A DNA stretch of 64,000 nucleotides, taken from the NCBI RefSeq assembly GCF_002127325.2, contig NC_035449.2, positions 78,840,693 through 78,904,692 on the forward strand. The letters are read 5' to 3'. The notes under the pieces were generated by a model. That model was given only the letters and a program-made list of their open reading frames with translations. It ran no database searches and had not been told where the DNA came from. The DNA is from Helianthus annuus. Lineage: Eukaryota > Streptophyta > Magnoliopsida > Asterales > Asteraceae. Position 1 is the stretch's first letter. Every line of letters starts with the position of its first letter. A program made the translations under genes and the position numbers. This document shows positions 30,287-41,915 of this stretch, piece after piece.

Positions 30287-30743
30287 TATTGGATCGTTGT
30301 GTGACCCTAACGAATCAATCCAATGAGTTCAGCATCAAATACAAAGGCGGAATCAATGTAAATGACGTAAAGCAACTTGTTTCTTTCTAATTATCTTCTT
30401 ATATTGATTTCCTGAGCTTTTTACAATTCAGATAGCAATCCGGCAGGACCTCGGCTCTCAAACTGTAATTCCGTATGAAATGAAACAGGGACAACATGTA
30501 TTTATAGGGGACGTAATTCCGTACGAAACTGTTGAAGCGGAATCACATGTTCATGCGGAATTACTTAATTCCGTGCGGAATTAGTAATTCCATGTGAAAC
30601 ACTTAATTTCGTGCGAAATTACACAAGTGTAATTTCGTACGGAATTACCCTAAAACACAGTTTCTCGATTTCCGTGCCCTGATCTATCTAGTACATTACA
30701 TGACTCAATAAAGACAAAGTTAACAGACATCCATGCATCAACA
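30287..30743 (-). repeat. 3' LTR of the Copia element, 457 bp
   Basis: Minus-strand ends are TGTTGATGCATGG and CGATCCAATA (TG...TA rather than TG...CA). The end is fixed by the AGTGA duplication. It contains several TAATTCCG/CGGAATTA palindromes. Confidence 0.9.
30566..30647. repeat. Cluster of palindromes in the Copia LTR
   Basis: Three near-palindromes: TAATTCCGTGCGGAATTA (30566-30583), TAATTTCGTGCGAAATTA (30604-30621) and TAATTTCGTACGGAATTA (30630-30647). Half sites surround them. Confidence 0.9.
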
Positions 30744-32363
30744 GACTCCCCCTTGGATGTTGACGAAGTCTTTAGCATCCAGTCTTCAGTCTTTAGTCTT
30801 GATTTATTGCTCTCTGCCCTAAATTGTCTTGAACTTGTAAAGCATCCTTCAATCTTCTATCTTCAAACTTTAAACTTCAATCTCCTCTTTGAATGTTGAT
30901 CCAGAATTCTGACTCCCCCTTTCACAAACTCCCCCTCTCGATCAGCTGGGACTTGAATTCTGGTTCAAACTTTGACATTTTTGTTGTCGTGGGGATTTTC
31001 ATTCCTGTTTCCTGTTTCTCAAACAACTGACACTATAATCTATTCAAACTTAAACTTCTCTTAACAGTTCATCAGTTTTAGAAATCCACTTAAGTATTCA
31101 GGTCCAAGTTAATGACCCTGATTACTTAATTTATCTACCAAGTCCAACTTAATGACCTTGGTTGATCTGTGACAAAAACAAAACTGATTTAGTACAACTT
31201 TTTTCAAAACATTTTCTGAAAATTACAAGTTTCAAATTAATGAACTTGTTTTTGACTTTTCAACCATTAGATTTTATCATGATAAGCTCTCCTCATTCTC
31301 CAGTCCAGAAACTTCCTGCATCTGCTTCAAATTTGAGAATCAGACAATCAACTTTCTACTCTGGTTTGTCGGAAAATAAAGCAGAAATAAAATCTTTTTG
31401 GATTTTTAATAAAGTTTCTAAACTAGAAATGAAACACAGAAGTAGAATGAAATGAAAATAAACTATTTACAAACATATTTTTGGTGAGCGTGTTAGGGAA
31501 TCATATCAGCTATTTGACATGTCACAAGTACCGTTAAGCTTTAATTTCATATTCAGAATTAAACAATTCTCTTAGATTGTCGATATGCTGATCCATTTAA
31601 ATTCTCACACAATTTTCAATCTGTCCAGGATACGAGTTAGGTGAATTAAGAACTTAAACTCATTCATGTGTCCCACCTCTTGAATATACTCCCGTATCCA
31701 GATCCCAATATTCAGTCTTACAGGTGAGTATACCACAGATGATATCTGTTAAAGGGTTAGGTGCGAAACCGTGAGAGCTCAGGTCAGAACTTCCGTTCAG
31801 CAGAGAGATGACGGTTCGACTTAAGGTGTGTCCCCTTTAGAGGATCTTTTATTACAACAGCACATGATTAACATTTTTCAATGTTTCATCATCTTTTATG
31901 CTGAGGGTGGTGCTATATTTCAAGCAATGCAGAAAGTATTATTCGGGGACTAGGCCATTGCTTCAGCATTATCAGAAGTCCCGGAATAATACCCCAGATA
32001 TCACTGAGTATAAACCTAGTATCTCAGAAAGAGGGACCTTTCAAACGAGATTTCAGGGGTTACCTATATATCCAAGTAGAGTTCCCCACGAAATAAGCAA
32101 GTTTGAATTTTATGTTTATATCCCGAATAAATCTACTAAATGTGTAAAAACCTATCGGCATATCATCAGCGAGACTGTTTAACGCTTTAAACTATACAAA
32201 TCTTTAGCGTACCGTAACTGTCAAGCCGATGTAATATCATTTTCCCTTTTTACACAAGCTCTTTTCAGTTTTCTATTGTTTTTGGATTTTGAAATTTTCT
32301 CTTGTTTTTGGATTTTTGAATTTTTTACTATTTTTGTATTTTCTAAAAATATTTTTACTCCCC
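30744..32363 (-). other. 3' non-coding region of the Copia element with repeated polypurine tracts
   Basis: 1.6 kb between the RNase H stop and the 3' LTR with no supported gene. On the minus strand GGGGGAG-type tracts occur next to the LTR (about 30745-30753), twice near 30912-30937 and once near 32357-32365. Multiple tracts are a known Sirevirus trait. Confidence 0.7.
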
Positions 32364-33106
32364 CTAAATACCAAAACAAGTAAAAAAATGACAAACCATT
32401 GCAGATTGCTTCTCATCGTCATCTACAACAGTACCTTCATCAACGCCAATGATTCCATCCGACACCGAGAAAAGCATCATACCATTCAGTTTTAAAAGAT
32501 ATTTAAAACGTATTTTATCAAAAGCTTTGGTATGTAAATCAGCTTTCTGATTGTCAGTGTGGATTTTCTCAATTCGTATCAACTTCTTCTTGAAGCAATC
32601 TCGGATGAAGTGATGACGAATTTCGATATGTTTTGTCTTAGCATGATGTACTAGATTTTTCGTAATATTAATCGCTGCCTCATTATCAACAAAGATAGGG
32701 GTCTTAAGAAATTGCAAACCATAGTCGCGCATTTGTTGCTGGATCCACAAGATCTGAGAGCAGCAACTGCTAGCAGATACATACTCGGCTTCACATGTGG
32801 ATAAAGCCACAGAGGTTTGTTTCTCACATTGGCAGGTGACTAAATGAGGTCCGAAAAACTGACAACCCGCTGTTGTTAATTTTGTGTTAACTTTGCAGCA
32901 TTCGAAATTGGAATCGGAATACCCTTCGAGCGTAAAATCGCCTGTTTTAGGATACAACAACCCCAACGATGGAGTTCCTTTCAGGTAGCGTAATATCCTT
33001 TTCACAATCACCATGTGCGAAGCTCTCGGGTTAGATTGAAATCTTGCTGCGAGGCAGGTCGGATACATGATATCGGGTCTTGAAGCTGTCAAGTACATTA
33101 GCGAAC
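32364..33106 (-). pseudogene. Copia RNase H and end of reverse transcriptase
   Basis: The frame resumes on the minus strand right after the Tekay duplication, with the Copia motif MYLTASRPDIMYPTCL at the end of the reverse transcriptase. Then come RNase H segments (SDSNFECC, ALSTCEAEYVSASSC, FVDNEAAINITKN, then HIEIRHHFIRD). RNase H removes the RNA strand during cDNA synthesis. The open block ends at a stop at 32364. The upstream half of the reverse transcriptase lies 12.4 kb away at 45555-46607, so the gene is physically split. Confidence 0.9.
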
Positions 33107-34184
33107 TGTAACATTTGTGCTTGTAATCATTGTGAACAGTTCATTTATCAATAGAATAATGTTATTTGATCCCAATGATTGTTTCATTGTGTTTTACATC
33201 TTTCGTGTTTTGACTTTTATTCAATTCCAAACTCTACATCGCTTTCTGGAGAGTTATACGCTAACTAGTGCGTAAACGTACTCAGTTTAACGCGACAAAT
33301 ACTCTGGAACATCAACATATACTCAACGTACCTTAAATAACCTTTACATAACTTAAAAATAAGTTTTGAAGGCTCTGGTATAGCAAAAACAAGTTAATTC
33401 GCTTACAGGGACTAAACTTGACAAACTGCGAAAGTATGCCAATTTGAACTGTAACGAACATTCCGGAACATGTCCATAAGTTAAACATACCTTAAATATC
33501 CTTTGCATAGCTTAGAAATAGGCTTTGAGGGGTTTTGGTATGCTAAAATAAACTTTTGGGTCATTCAGGGACTAAAAGTGTCAAAAAGTGCACAAGTTTG
33601 CACTTTTGCGCATAACTTACGTTCTGAATACATCCGGACATCCAAAAATTTATGTAAGCATCCTTATATTATGCCTTAGTGTTTGGCATGAGAAAAATCC
33701 ATTCGTCGCGTCATTTGGATCGTCTTTTGTGCTTATGCGCATTCCGTCGTAATTAAGCGAACATCGCGATCGTACGGCCAAATGAACCGACATCCGACCT
33801 ATTTCTGGGCATGTTTCATGTCCACAATGTTTAGGCATCATTTTAGGGCCTTAAAGATAACTTTACAGGTCTTAAAGGGGCTGGAAATAGCTAAAACACG
33901 CAACAGGGACCAAATACGTAAATTCTGCAAGTGGTGCAGATCAGACGGGGCTAGGCGACCCGCGTAAGACCTGCACCCACTTTCACGCGGGCCGCGTGAA
34001 CATGTCTGACAGCAGATTCTGCATTTAATGCAGAATCTGGCCTTTCGTTCGATCAAAGGGCGATGCCTTTTCACCCAAATGAAGGGCCAAGGGTCAAGTA
34101 CACTGAATCTAACCCCTGGACACATGTACGCACGAGATCAAAGCACGTTATTCGATAAAACGATCCTAACGGTTCCACTTTTCC

Positions 34185-34192
34185 TATAAATA
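34185..34192 (+). promoter_or_regulatory. TATA box of the young Tekay LTR
   Basis: TATAAATA followed by a C-run and AAAAACCCACAAATCAGATC, a plausible transcription start region. The identical box in the 3' LTR is at 42994-43001. Confidence 0.65.
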
Positions 34193-35279
34193 CCCCCCCC
34201 CCTTTTGTGTAAAAACCCACAAATCAGATCTAAATGCTCTAAGTTGATGCTTTTGCTTCATACCTGAGCTATTGGATCTTGATTAGCACTCGGGGACCCT
34301 CCGTAAGTCTTCTTTCGCTCTTTTATTCGCTTTTCGAGTCCGAAAGTCAACGTTTTGTTGACTTTCTGCATTGACCAGCCTATGGTCGATGCGAAGTTCA
34401 TGGAACTTCATAACGTGAGCGTGATCACGATGGTTATGGTCCATAGTGACCATCCCTACTGATCACCACGTTATCTAGGCTCAGTGACGAGTCGTAGTTT
34501 CGGCCAAAATGTGCATTCTTGCATGTTTTGTAACCAAACTACTCGTGGGCATCAAAGCCGTTTGTTTTGATGTCAAACCTGTTTCTAAACTTAGTTAAGC
34601 ATGTTCTAACATGCTTAGCTCGTCACTTTTAGTTTAGTGCTTATATAGGGTCGTAAGGTAAGCGAACTAAACCATCGCTTATGCTTTCGAACCCGACCCA
34701 TTTGGTCGGTCATTAGGACCTGACCAAACACATTAGGTGACCATAGCTATAACCTTCCGAGGTTATACCTTGTGGTCACGCTGTTAGGCGTTCCAGACGC
34801 GTTCTACGCGAGCGACGCGTTAGGGTAGCGTAAGCTACCTAAACGGGTCGTGATGGACCGTAAGCACTTAGGTTAAGTTTCATTTTAGTATGTAGGCTTT
34901 GTTAAACCATATTACACGAGTCTCCATACTCGTTTGGTTTACGAACCCGCGTACTATCCGATCCTTCCGATTTGGTCCGGTATATTAACATAGCTACCTA
35001 TTAGGTGCCGTTTGATATCCCGTGACCTCTAGCATTATCTGGTTATTACACAAGAACTCCAAAGCAATCTCAGGTGAGTACATAGAACCCCATCTTTTAC
35101 TGTTTTCCAAACTGTTTTGGGGTGAAACACATGTGCCTATCTGTTACTTTCATGCTTTCCATGTTTTCACATCGTATATCTGCTATGCTCATTAGTACAT
35201 TATAGTACATGATTTCACTACATTTTATGCTATGTATGCCCATTGTGTGCGTACTTAGTACATTGATTTACATAACGTT

Positions 35280-35525
35280 TTTGCTGCATATGCTTACTCA
35301 GCATATGGGCACATCGATTTACATGAACATCTCTGTTGCATATGTTTACTCAGCATATGGACACATTGATTTACATGAACATTTCTGTTGCATATGTTTA
35401 CTCAGCATATGGACACATTGATTTACATAAACATTTCTGTTGCATATGTTTACTCAGCATATGGACACATTGATTTACATGAACATTTCTGCTGCATATG
35501 TTTACTTAGCATACTTAGCACATTG
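35280..35525 (+). repeat. 52-bp tandem repeat in the young Tekay LTR
   Basis: About five units of GCATATGTTTACTCAGCATA...ATTTACATGAACATTTCTGTT. Each has the inverted pair GCATATG/CATATG. Matching copies are at about 44088-44330 in the 3' LTR. Confidence 0.85.
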
Positions 35526-36752
35526 TTTACATCACATGCCTTCATTTTGCTATGACATTTGGTTTGTTTAACATGGGACAATACATTCATTAACATTGAT
35601 CACGCCGTTCGTTAGTAGGTAGTGGTACCATAGGAATTGACAACTCCCATTCCTGAAGTCCTGGGTTTGATAGGACTGGAAGGAATGACCGAATTCGATA
35701 TACATAACTTAGATAAACCTTTAATTTGTTTAAGGGTTTATCACCACAGTCTCAAGGCTTGGATGTATGCATAGTTTACAATACCACATAAATGTTAATA
35801 TCAATAGAGCATGCATTTCCCGCAGAACATAACGCTGATTTAAACCACGTTTTACTTCAACGACTTGTTTTGTGCATATGGTTTAAGTTGATACATTTCG
35901 CTTACCATACATGATACATTTTGGGATTTCACATTACATGATTTACATTGAACATAAACACGTCGACATTGACATATACGTTTGGTGGTTACATTTGAAC
36001 ATAAACATTTGACATGGTTTACAATAACACTTGACATTTAGGTTATACATGAACAATTTACATGGTGGATTGGTTTGGGTAAATGGTTTGAGTAACGTGG
36101 AGTATGCAATATGATGCAAACATGGAGGATACGCCGCTGGTACTTCCTATATATAAATGTTTGTATAATATTACATATCTTAGCGTTATCTAAATCATTT
36201 CAGTTTAAACATATAACATTTTATACAAATAACATACTTTTCATAAAACATCATCTTACAAAACAACTTATCATATTCAACTCATTTTACTTGGTTACTC
36301 GTTTAACCTTGCACTTATCTATATATATCATCTGATGTTATCGTTTTTCAAATGATTTACAAAGCAAGACAAAGTACAAGGTTCATGACTGACTGTTATT
36401 AAACATTCTTTAAACTCAAGTCATGAATCACATTTTCACAAAACCTATGTATCTCACAGGCATTTTTATGCTGACGTACCTACTTTCACATGTGTTTTCA
36501 GGAGTTGTTCCATAAGACGTTGATCACAATACTAGGGCGGACCTGTGCCTTAGAGCCTAACAATGAAGATAGGCTAGCATAAATATGTTATGAACTTGGT
36601 ATTTCTTGTTTTGAAACAATGTACTACTCTTGTTTATAAATAAAATACAACATGTATGCCATGGTTATGAAACAATTAATTCTGTTCACAACACTCCCCG
36701 ACGTTTTCCGCCGCGGTTGCATGTTATACGCGGTCGGGGTGTGACAGAAGAG

Positions 36753-36766
36753 TTGGTATCAGAGCC
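36753..36766 (+). promoter_or_regulatory. Primer-binding site, initiator-methionine tRNA
   Basis: TTGGTATCAGAGCC six bases after the 5' LTR. Confidence 0.8.
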
Positions 36767-37358
36767 ATTGGTTATAGGGAATTAGGTTATTAGTAATGCT
36801 TTGACCTAGACTATAACTTTCTAGGACCCTAACACAAGTTATCTTGTGTTTAGAGTTTGAAACATGCACATCACCTATCCTTAGGTGATAACCACAACGG
36901 GAACTTCGGTTCCGAATCCGCTTTGAAAAGTAATCATCTGTTCTAGGATGATTGATTACTAGGTTTTGAACCCTCTATTATAAGGTTTTGAACCCCTTTG
37001 GATTTTCAAAAAAAAAAAATCCCGTCAAAGTGTTGGGTTAATAGTGTGAACACGTGCGAACTGGAAGGGTGAATGCCTGTACCCTGAGTTTTCTGTCTAA
37101 GGCTAGAGTGTTCGTACAAATCCACATAATCGGACCAGTCACTCTTACCTGGGAACTCTTGGGGTGAGTGTTCACTTATAGGCGAGCATGTCTTCGCGAT
37201 ACACTAATTCTGACCCATTTACTTTGACTAGACATTTCACGTCGCTTATTTGCTTTGCGATGCATAACCGCCATCTTTGCTTTTGATTGCTTTTGCTTCA
37301 TCTCATTCTCTTCATCCAATCATCTCACTCGTTTCATTTCATGTTTTTCTCTTCTAGA
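36767..37358 (+). other. Untranslated leader of the young Tekay element
   Basis: 592 bp between primer site and gag start, with an A-run at 37009-37019. No gene. Confidence 0.6.
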
Positions 37359-40018
37359 ATGCCTCCTCGACGCGACAACCAGATAGCTACTGCCGAGCTG
37401 GCGGAGATTATTGCGCAGCAGATGGCTGCTCAATTTCCGAATCTCTTTGCTCAATGGAACCAGGCCAACAATAACAATGGTACATGCAAATACAAGGATT
37501 TTAACCAGGCTAAGCCACTCAAGTTTAGTGGTTCTGAGGGAGCAACTGGGCTTCTTCAGTGGTTCGAAAGCATCGAGAACACTTTCCGTCATGTGCAGTG
37601 TCCTGACAATCGCAAAGTCGAGTTTTCTTCGAGCGTGTTTCAGAAGAGGGCTCTTACATGGTGGAATGGGGTTATGAGAGATCAAGGTGCAGAAGTTGCT
37701 CTAGCTCAGACATGGGCTCAACTGAGAGCTCTTATGATGAGGGAGTTTTGTCCTCGTCATGAGCAACGAGCGTTGGAGAAAGAGTTTGATGTTTTGAAGC
37801 AAGATAGTGGTGAGCACAGGGCTTGTACAGACAGGTTTGAGGAGTTGAGTCTTCTTTGCCCAACTATGGTTACCCCACTCGACAAGGCTATCAAAAGGTA
37901 CATCGACGGCCTACCTGACTCAGTACAAGACATCCTTACTGGTAGCAACCCTACCACACTCCGTCAGGCAATCGAGTTATCAGCGACACTGACTGAGTCG
38001 CAGATTCGAAAGAATAAATTGCACAGGAAGGGTGACAAGGGCAAGAAGCAGTCGGCTGACAAGGAAGATAGCAAGAAAGGTCAAAACAAGAAGGGGAAGG
38101 ATTCTGGTTCCTCAAGGGGGTCAAGGAAGCGTAAGGCTTCCCAAAACTATGCTGTCACTGCCCAAGCAAACCAGGCAGCTCCCAACCAGCCTCCAGCAAA
38201 GAAACCCTACTCAGGAAGTGCACCTTTGTGCAATCGATGCAACAGTCACCACCAGCCACAATATCAGTGCCGTTTCTGTACTAACTGTGGGAAATCAGGC
38301 CATCTTGCCGATGTTTGTCGGTTTGCTCAGAATCACGCAGTCCAGAACCCTGCTCAACAGGTTGCTCAGCAACAGGGTCAGGCTTCACGACCAAACTACC
38401 CACCAGGTGCATGTTATAATTGTGGGGATCTGACCCACTACAGAAATCGGTGTCCAAGACTAGTCAACCAGAACCAGAATGCAAACCAGAATCCGGCACC
38501 GGCTCGAGGTCGAGTCTTTAACATGAATGCACAAGAAGCACAAGCAGACAACGAGGTGGTGAACGGTACGTTCTTTATTAATAATCAGCCAGCATCTGTT
38601 CTTTTTGATTCGGGTGCCGACAAGAGCTTTGTGTCATTGTCTTTTGAGACAATGCTTCGCGTGTCTAGAATGAAACTAGGTAAACCTTTGACAGTAGAGG
38701 TTGCCAGTGGTGAACCCATTGTTCTTAATTCTGTTCTACGCAACTGCCAGTTAAACCTTAACGACCACATTTTTCCTATTGACCTCACGCCAATGCAACT
38801 TGGAAGCTTCGACGTTATTGTGGGAATGGATTGGTTATCTAAGCATCGCGCAGAGATAGTATGTTCTGAGAAGATTGTTCGTATACCGCTGTCGACAGGC
38901 GAGATCCTACAAGTTCGTGGTGAGAAGCCTGCCGGTGGTTTCAAAATCATGTCTTGTTTTAAAGCACGGAAGTATCTGCGAAAGCACTATGTGGCGTTCT
39001 TAGCACATGTTACAGCAGATAAAGGCAAGGGTAAGTCTATTTCAGATATTCCTGTCGTTCGGGATTATTCCGAAGTATTCCCTGAAGAATTACCTGGTCT
39101 ACCTCCAGCACGCCAAGTCGAGTTCCGTATTGATCTCGTACCTGGTGCAAACCCCATTGCCAGAGCTCCATATCGTCTTGCACCATCAGAGATGCAAGAG
39201 TTGTCTAAACAGCTGCAGGAACTCTCCGACAAAGGTTTTATCCGTCCTAGCTTTTCACCTTGGGGTGCTCCCGTTCTTTTTGTAAAGAAGAAGGATGGAT
39301 CTTTTAGGATGTGTATCGATTATCGTGAGCTTAACAAGCTTACCATCAAAAATCGATATCCCCTACCTCGCATTGATGATCTCTTCGATCAATTACAAGG
39401 CGCATCTTACTTTTCAAAGATTGATCTACGATCTGGATATCATCAGCTTCGTGTACATGAAGAAGACATTCCCAAGACAGCGTTCCGTACTCGTTATGGA
39501 CATTATGAGTTCACAGTCATGCCATTCGGTTTGACTAATGCTCCTGCTGTTTTCATGGACTTAATGAATAGGGTCTGCAAGCCTTATTTAGATAAGTTCA
39601 TCATCGTTTTCATTGACGACATTTTGATATATTCTAAGACGCGAGCTGATCATGAGCAACATCTTCGTCTTACATTGGAACTCCTAAAGAAAGAACAACT
39701 TTTCGCCAAATTCTCCAAGTGTGAATTCTGGCTTAAAGAAGTTCAATTCTTAGGACATATTGTCAACGAACAAGGTATTCATGTAGATCCCTCCAAGATC
39801 AGTGCGATTAAGGATTGGGATACACCTACTACCCCTACTGAAGTTCGTTCTTTTCTTGGTCTGGCGGGTTATTACCGCCGCTTCATTGAAAACTTCTCAA
39901 AGATTGCAGTTCCTCTAACTGCTCTAACTCAGAAGAACAAGCCATTTGAATGGGGAGCCAAACAAGAGGAAGCGTTTCAGACTTTGAAACAAAAGCTTTG
40001 CGACGCGCCTGTCCTAAA
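37359..40018 (+). CDS. Tekay gag-protease-reverse transcriptase ORF (open until a single frameshift)
   Basis: I choose the ATG at 37359 ([20 protein letters not shown]) over the upstream in-frame start at 37287 because it opens the gag homology. Counting from this Met, gag covers about 60-240 ([27 protein letters not shown]). Two zinc-knuckle segments follow at about 290-375 ([14 protein letters not shown] and [14 protein letters not shown]), then the aspartic protease ([14 protein letters not shown], about 415) and the reverse transcriptase ([17 protein letters not shown] at about 630, FIDDIL at about 750). Homology ends at DAPVL near 40015, where one base is missing relative to the sister element. 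The frame then runs 52 bp to a chance stop at 40070. No other disruption is seen. Confidence 0.9.
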
Positions 40019-41881
40019 TTGCCTGAGGGCAACGATGATTTCGTCGTTTATTGCGACGCATCTAAATTAGGACTTGGCTGCGTCCTGATGCAAAGAAACA
40101 AAGTCATAGCATACGCATCAAGGCAGTTGAAGATACATGAGAAGAACTACACCACTCATGATCTTGAGTTGGGTGCAGTTGTCTTCGCTCTCAAAATCTG
40201 GAGACACTACTTGTATGGTACAAAATGCGTGGTTTTCACAGACCACAAAAGTCTTCAGCATATCTTCAATCAAAAAGAGCTCAACATGAGACAACGACGT
40301 TGGGTTGAACTTCTAAACGACTACGACTGCGAGATTCGCTACCATCCTGGTAAGGCGAATGTCGTAGCTGATGCATTGAGTCGCAAGGAACGTATTAAGC
40401 TTCATTGTGTACGTGTCCAATCTGTTGTTCAAACCGATATCCAAGCCCGTATTTCACAGGCTCAACAAGCTTGTGTTTCACAAGGCTTGATGGATAAGGA
40501 ATTTCCTTATCACATAACACCTGCTCTTGAACTGAAAGACAATGGATCGTACTATTTCATGGACCGTTTGTGGGTCCCAAGCCAAGATAATCTTCGTACC
40601 TTGCTTATGGATGAAGCCCATAAGTCTCGTTATTCCATTCATCCTGGCTCAGATAAGATGTATAAGGATCTTCGTATTCAGTATTGGTGGCCTGGTATGA
40701 AGAAAGACATTGCCTTATACGTATCTAAATGCCTTACTTGTCTTAAGGTTAAGGCAGAACATCAGCGTCCTTCTGGTTTATTGGAACAACCGGAGATCCC
40801 AGTTTGGAAATGGGAAAACATTACTATGGATCTCATTACTAAACTCCCGCGCACAAAGAAAGGTCACGATGCCATCTGGGTAGTCGTTGATCGTCTTACC
40901 AAGTCAGCACATTTCTTGCCAATCCGTGAGGATTATTCAGCTGACAGACTTGCTCAAATCTACGTAGATGAAATTGTAGCTAGACATGGTGTTCCTTTGA
41001 GCATCATTTCTGACAGAGATGCTCGTTTCACTTCTCATTTTTGGAGAACCATGCAATCTGCTATGGGGTCTCAACTTAATCTGAGCACAGCTTATCATCC
41101 GCAAACGGATGGTCAATCTGAAAGAACAATCCAGACACTGGAGGATATGCTTAGAGCTTGTGTGATAGACTTTGGTGGTAGTTGGGATTCACATCTTCCA
41201 TTGATTGAATTCTCCTACAACAACAGTTATCACTCCAGCATCAACATGGCTCCTTTCGAGGCTCTCTATGGTCGAAAATGTCGTTCACCAGTCTGCTGGA
41301 ATGAGATTGGCGAGGCTCAGCTTACTGGACCTGCCCTCATTTTAGAGACAACAGAAAAGGTAAAGAAAGTTCGTGATAACCTTCAGACAGCTAGAAGCCG
41401 TCAAAAGAGTTACGCGGACCTAAAACGCAAACCCTTGGATTTTCAAGTCGGTGATCGTGTATTACTTAAGGTCTCACCTTGGAAAGGTGTGATCAGATTT
41501 GGAAAGAAAGGAAAACTTGCACCTAGATATGTTGGACCATTCAAGATCGTCGAAAGAATCGGTAAGGTAGCCTACAGACTTGAGTTACCTCCTGAACTTG
41601 GAAATGTTCATCCAACCTTTCACGTGTCCAATCTCAAGAGGTTTTTAGCTGATGAAAACCTCCACATACCGCTTGACGAAATTCGTGTTGATAAAACACT
41701 GAAGTTTGTTGAGAAACCGGTAGAAATCATGGAACGTGAAGTCAAGTGGCTTAAACGCAAGCGCATTCCTTTGGTCAAGGTTCGTTGGGAATCTAAGCGT
41801 GGACCCGAGTTTACTTGGGAACGTGAAGATCAAATGAAAGCAAAATATCCGCATCTTTTTCAATCAGTTTCCTCTAAATAA
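40019..41881 (+). CDS. Tekay RNase H-integrase-chromodomain, shifted to the next frame
   Basis: The open frame begins by 39950, but homology starts at about 40020 ([20 protein letters not shown]). RNase H ([20 protein letters not shown]), the integrase zinc finger ([10 protein letters not shown] to CLTCLKV) and the integrase core with D, D, E ([28 protein letters not shown]) follow. A complete chromodomain comes next ([20 protein letters not shown], then [17 protein letters not shown]), ending in TAA at 41879-41881. Chromodomains steer integration to marked chromatin. All catalytic residues I can check are present, unlike in the first and third Tekay copies. Confidence 0.9.
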   Translation: MPEGNDDFVVYCDASKLGLGCVLMQRNKVIAYASRQLKIHEKNYTTHDLELGAVVFALKIWRHYLYGTKCVVFTDHKSLQHIFNQKELNMRQRRWVELLNDYDCEIRYHPGKANVVADALSRKERIKLHCVRVQSVVQTDIQARISQAQQACVSQGLMDKEFPYHITPALELKDNGSYYFMDRLWVPSQDNLRTLLMDEAHKSRYSIHPGSDKMYKDLRIQYWWPGMKKDIALYVSKCLTCLKVKAEHQRPSGLLEQPEIPVWKWENITMDLITKLPRTKKGHDAIWVVVDRLTKSAHFLPIREDYSADRLAQIYVDEIVARHGVPLSIISDRDARFTSHFWRTMQSAMGSQLNLSTAYHPQTDGQSERTIQTLEDMLRACVIDFGGSWDSHLPLIEFSYNNSYHSSINMAPFEALYGRKCRSPVCWNEIGEAQLTGPALILETTEKVKKVRDNLQTARSRQKSYADLKRKPLDFQVGDRVLLKVSPWKGVIRFGKKGKLAPRYVGPFKIVERIGKVAYRLELPPELGNVHPTFHVSNLKRFLADENLHIPLDEIRVDKTLKFVEKPVEIMEREVKWLKRKRIPLVKVRWESKRGPEFTWEREDQMKAKYPHLFQSVSSK

Positions 41882-41899
41882 ATTTCGGGACGAAATTTC

Positions 41900-41915
41900 C
41901 ACAAGTAGGGGAGAC
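41900..41915 (+). promoter_or_regulatory. Polypurine tract of the young Tekay element
   Basis: ACAAGTAGGGGAGAC immediately before the 3' LTR at 41916. Confidence 0.85.

Larger units (their letters stand above)
33107..36746 (+). repeat. 5' LTR of the young Tekay element, 3640 bp
   Basis: It starts TGTAACATTTGTGC and ends GGTCGGGGTGTGACA. It has a TATAAATA box at 34185-34192 and a 52-bp tandem repeat at about 35280-35525. Short frames inside it lack domains. Confidence 0.95.

Noticed and set aside
33838..34125. 95-residue minus-strand frame with cysteines, also at 42647-42934
   Set aside because: Duplicated only because both LTRs contain it. Cysteine spacing fits no zinc finger I know.
35209..35421. 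Repeated hydrophobic frame resembling a membrane repeat protein
   Set aside because: It is a translation of the 52-bp LTR tandem repeat and recurs identically in the other LTR.
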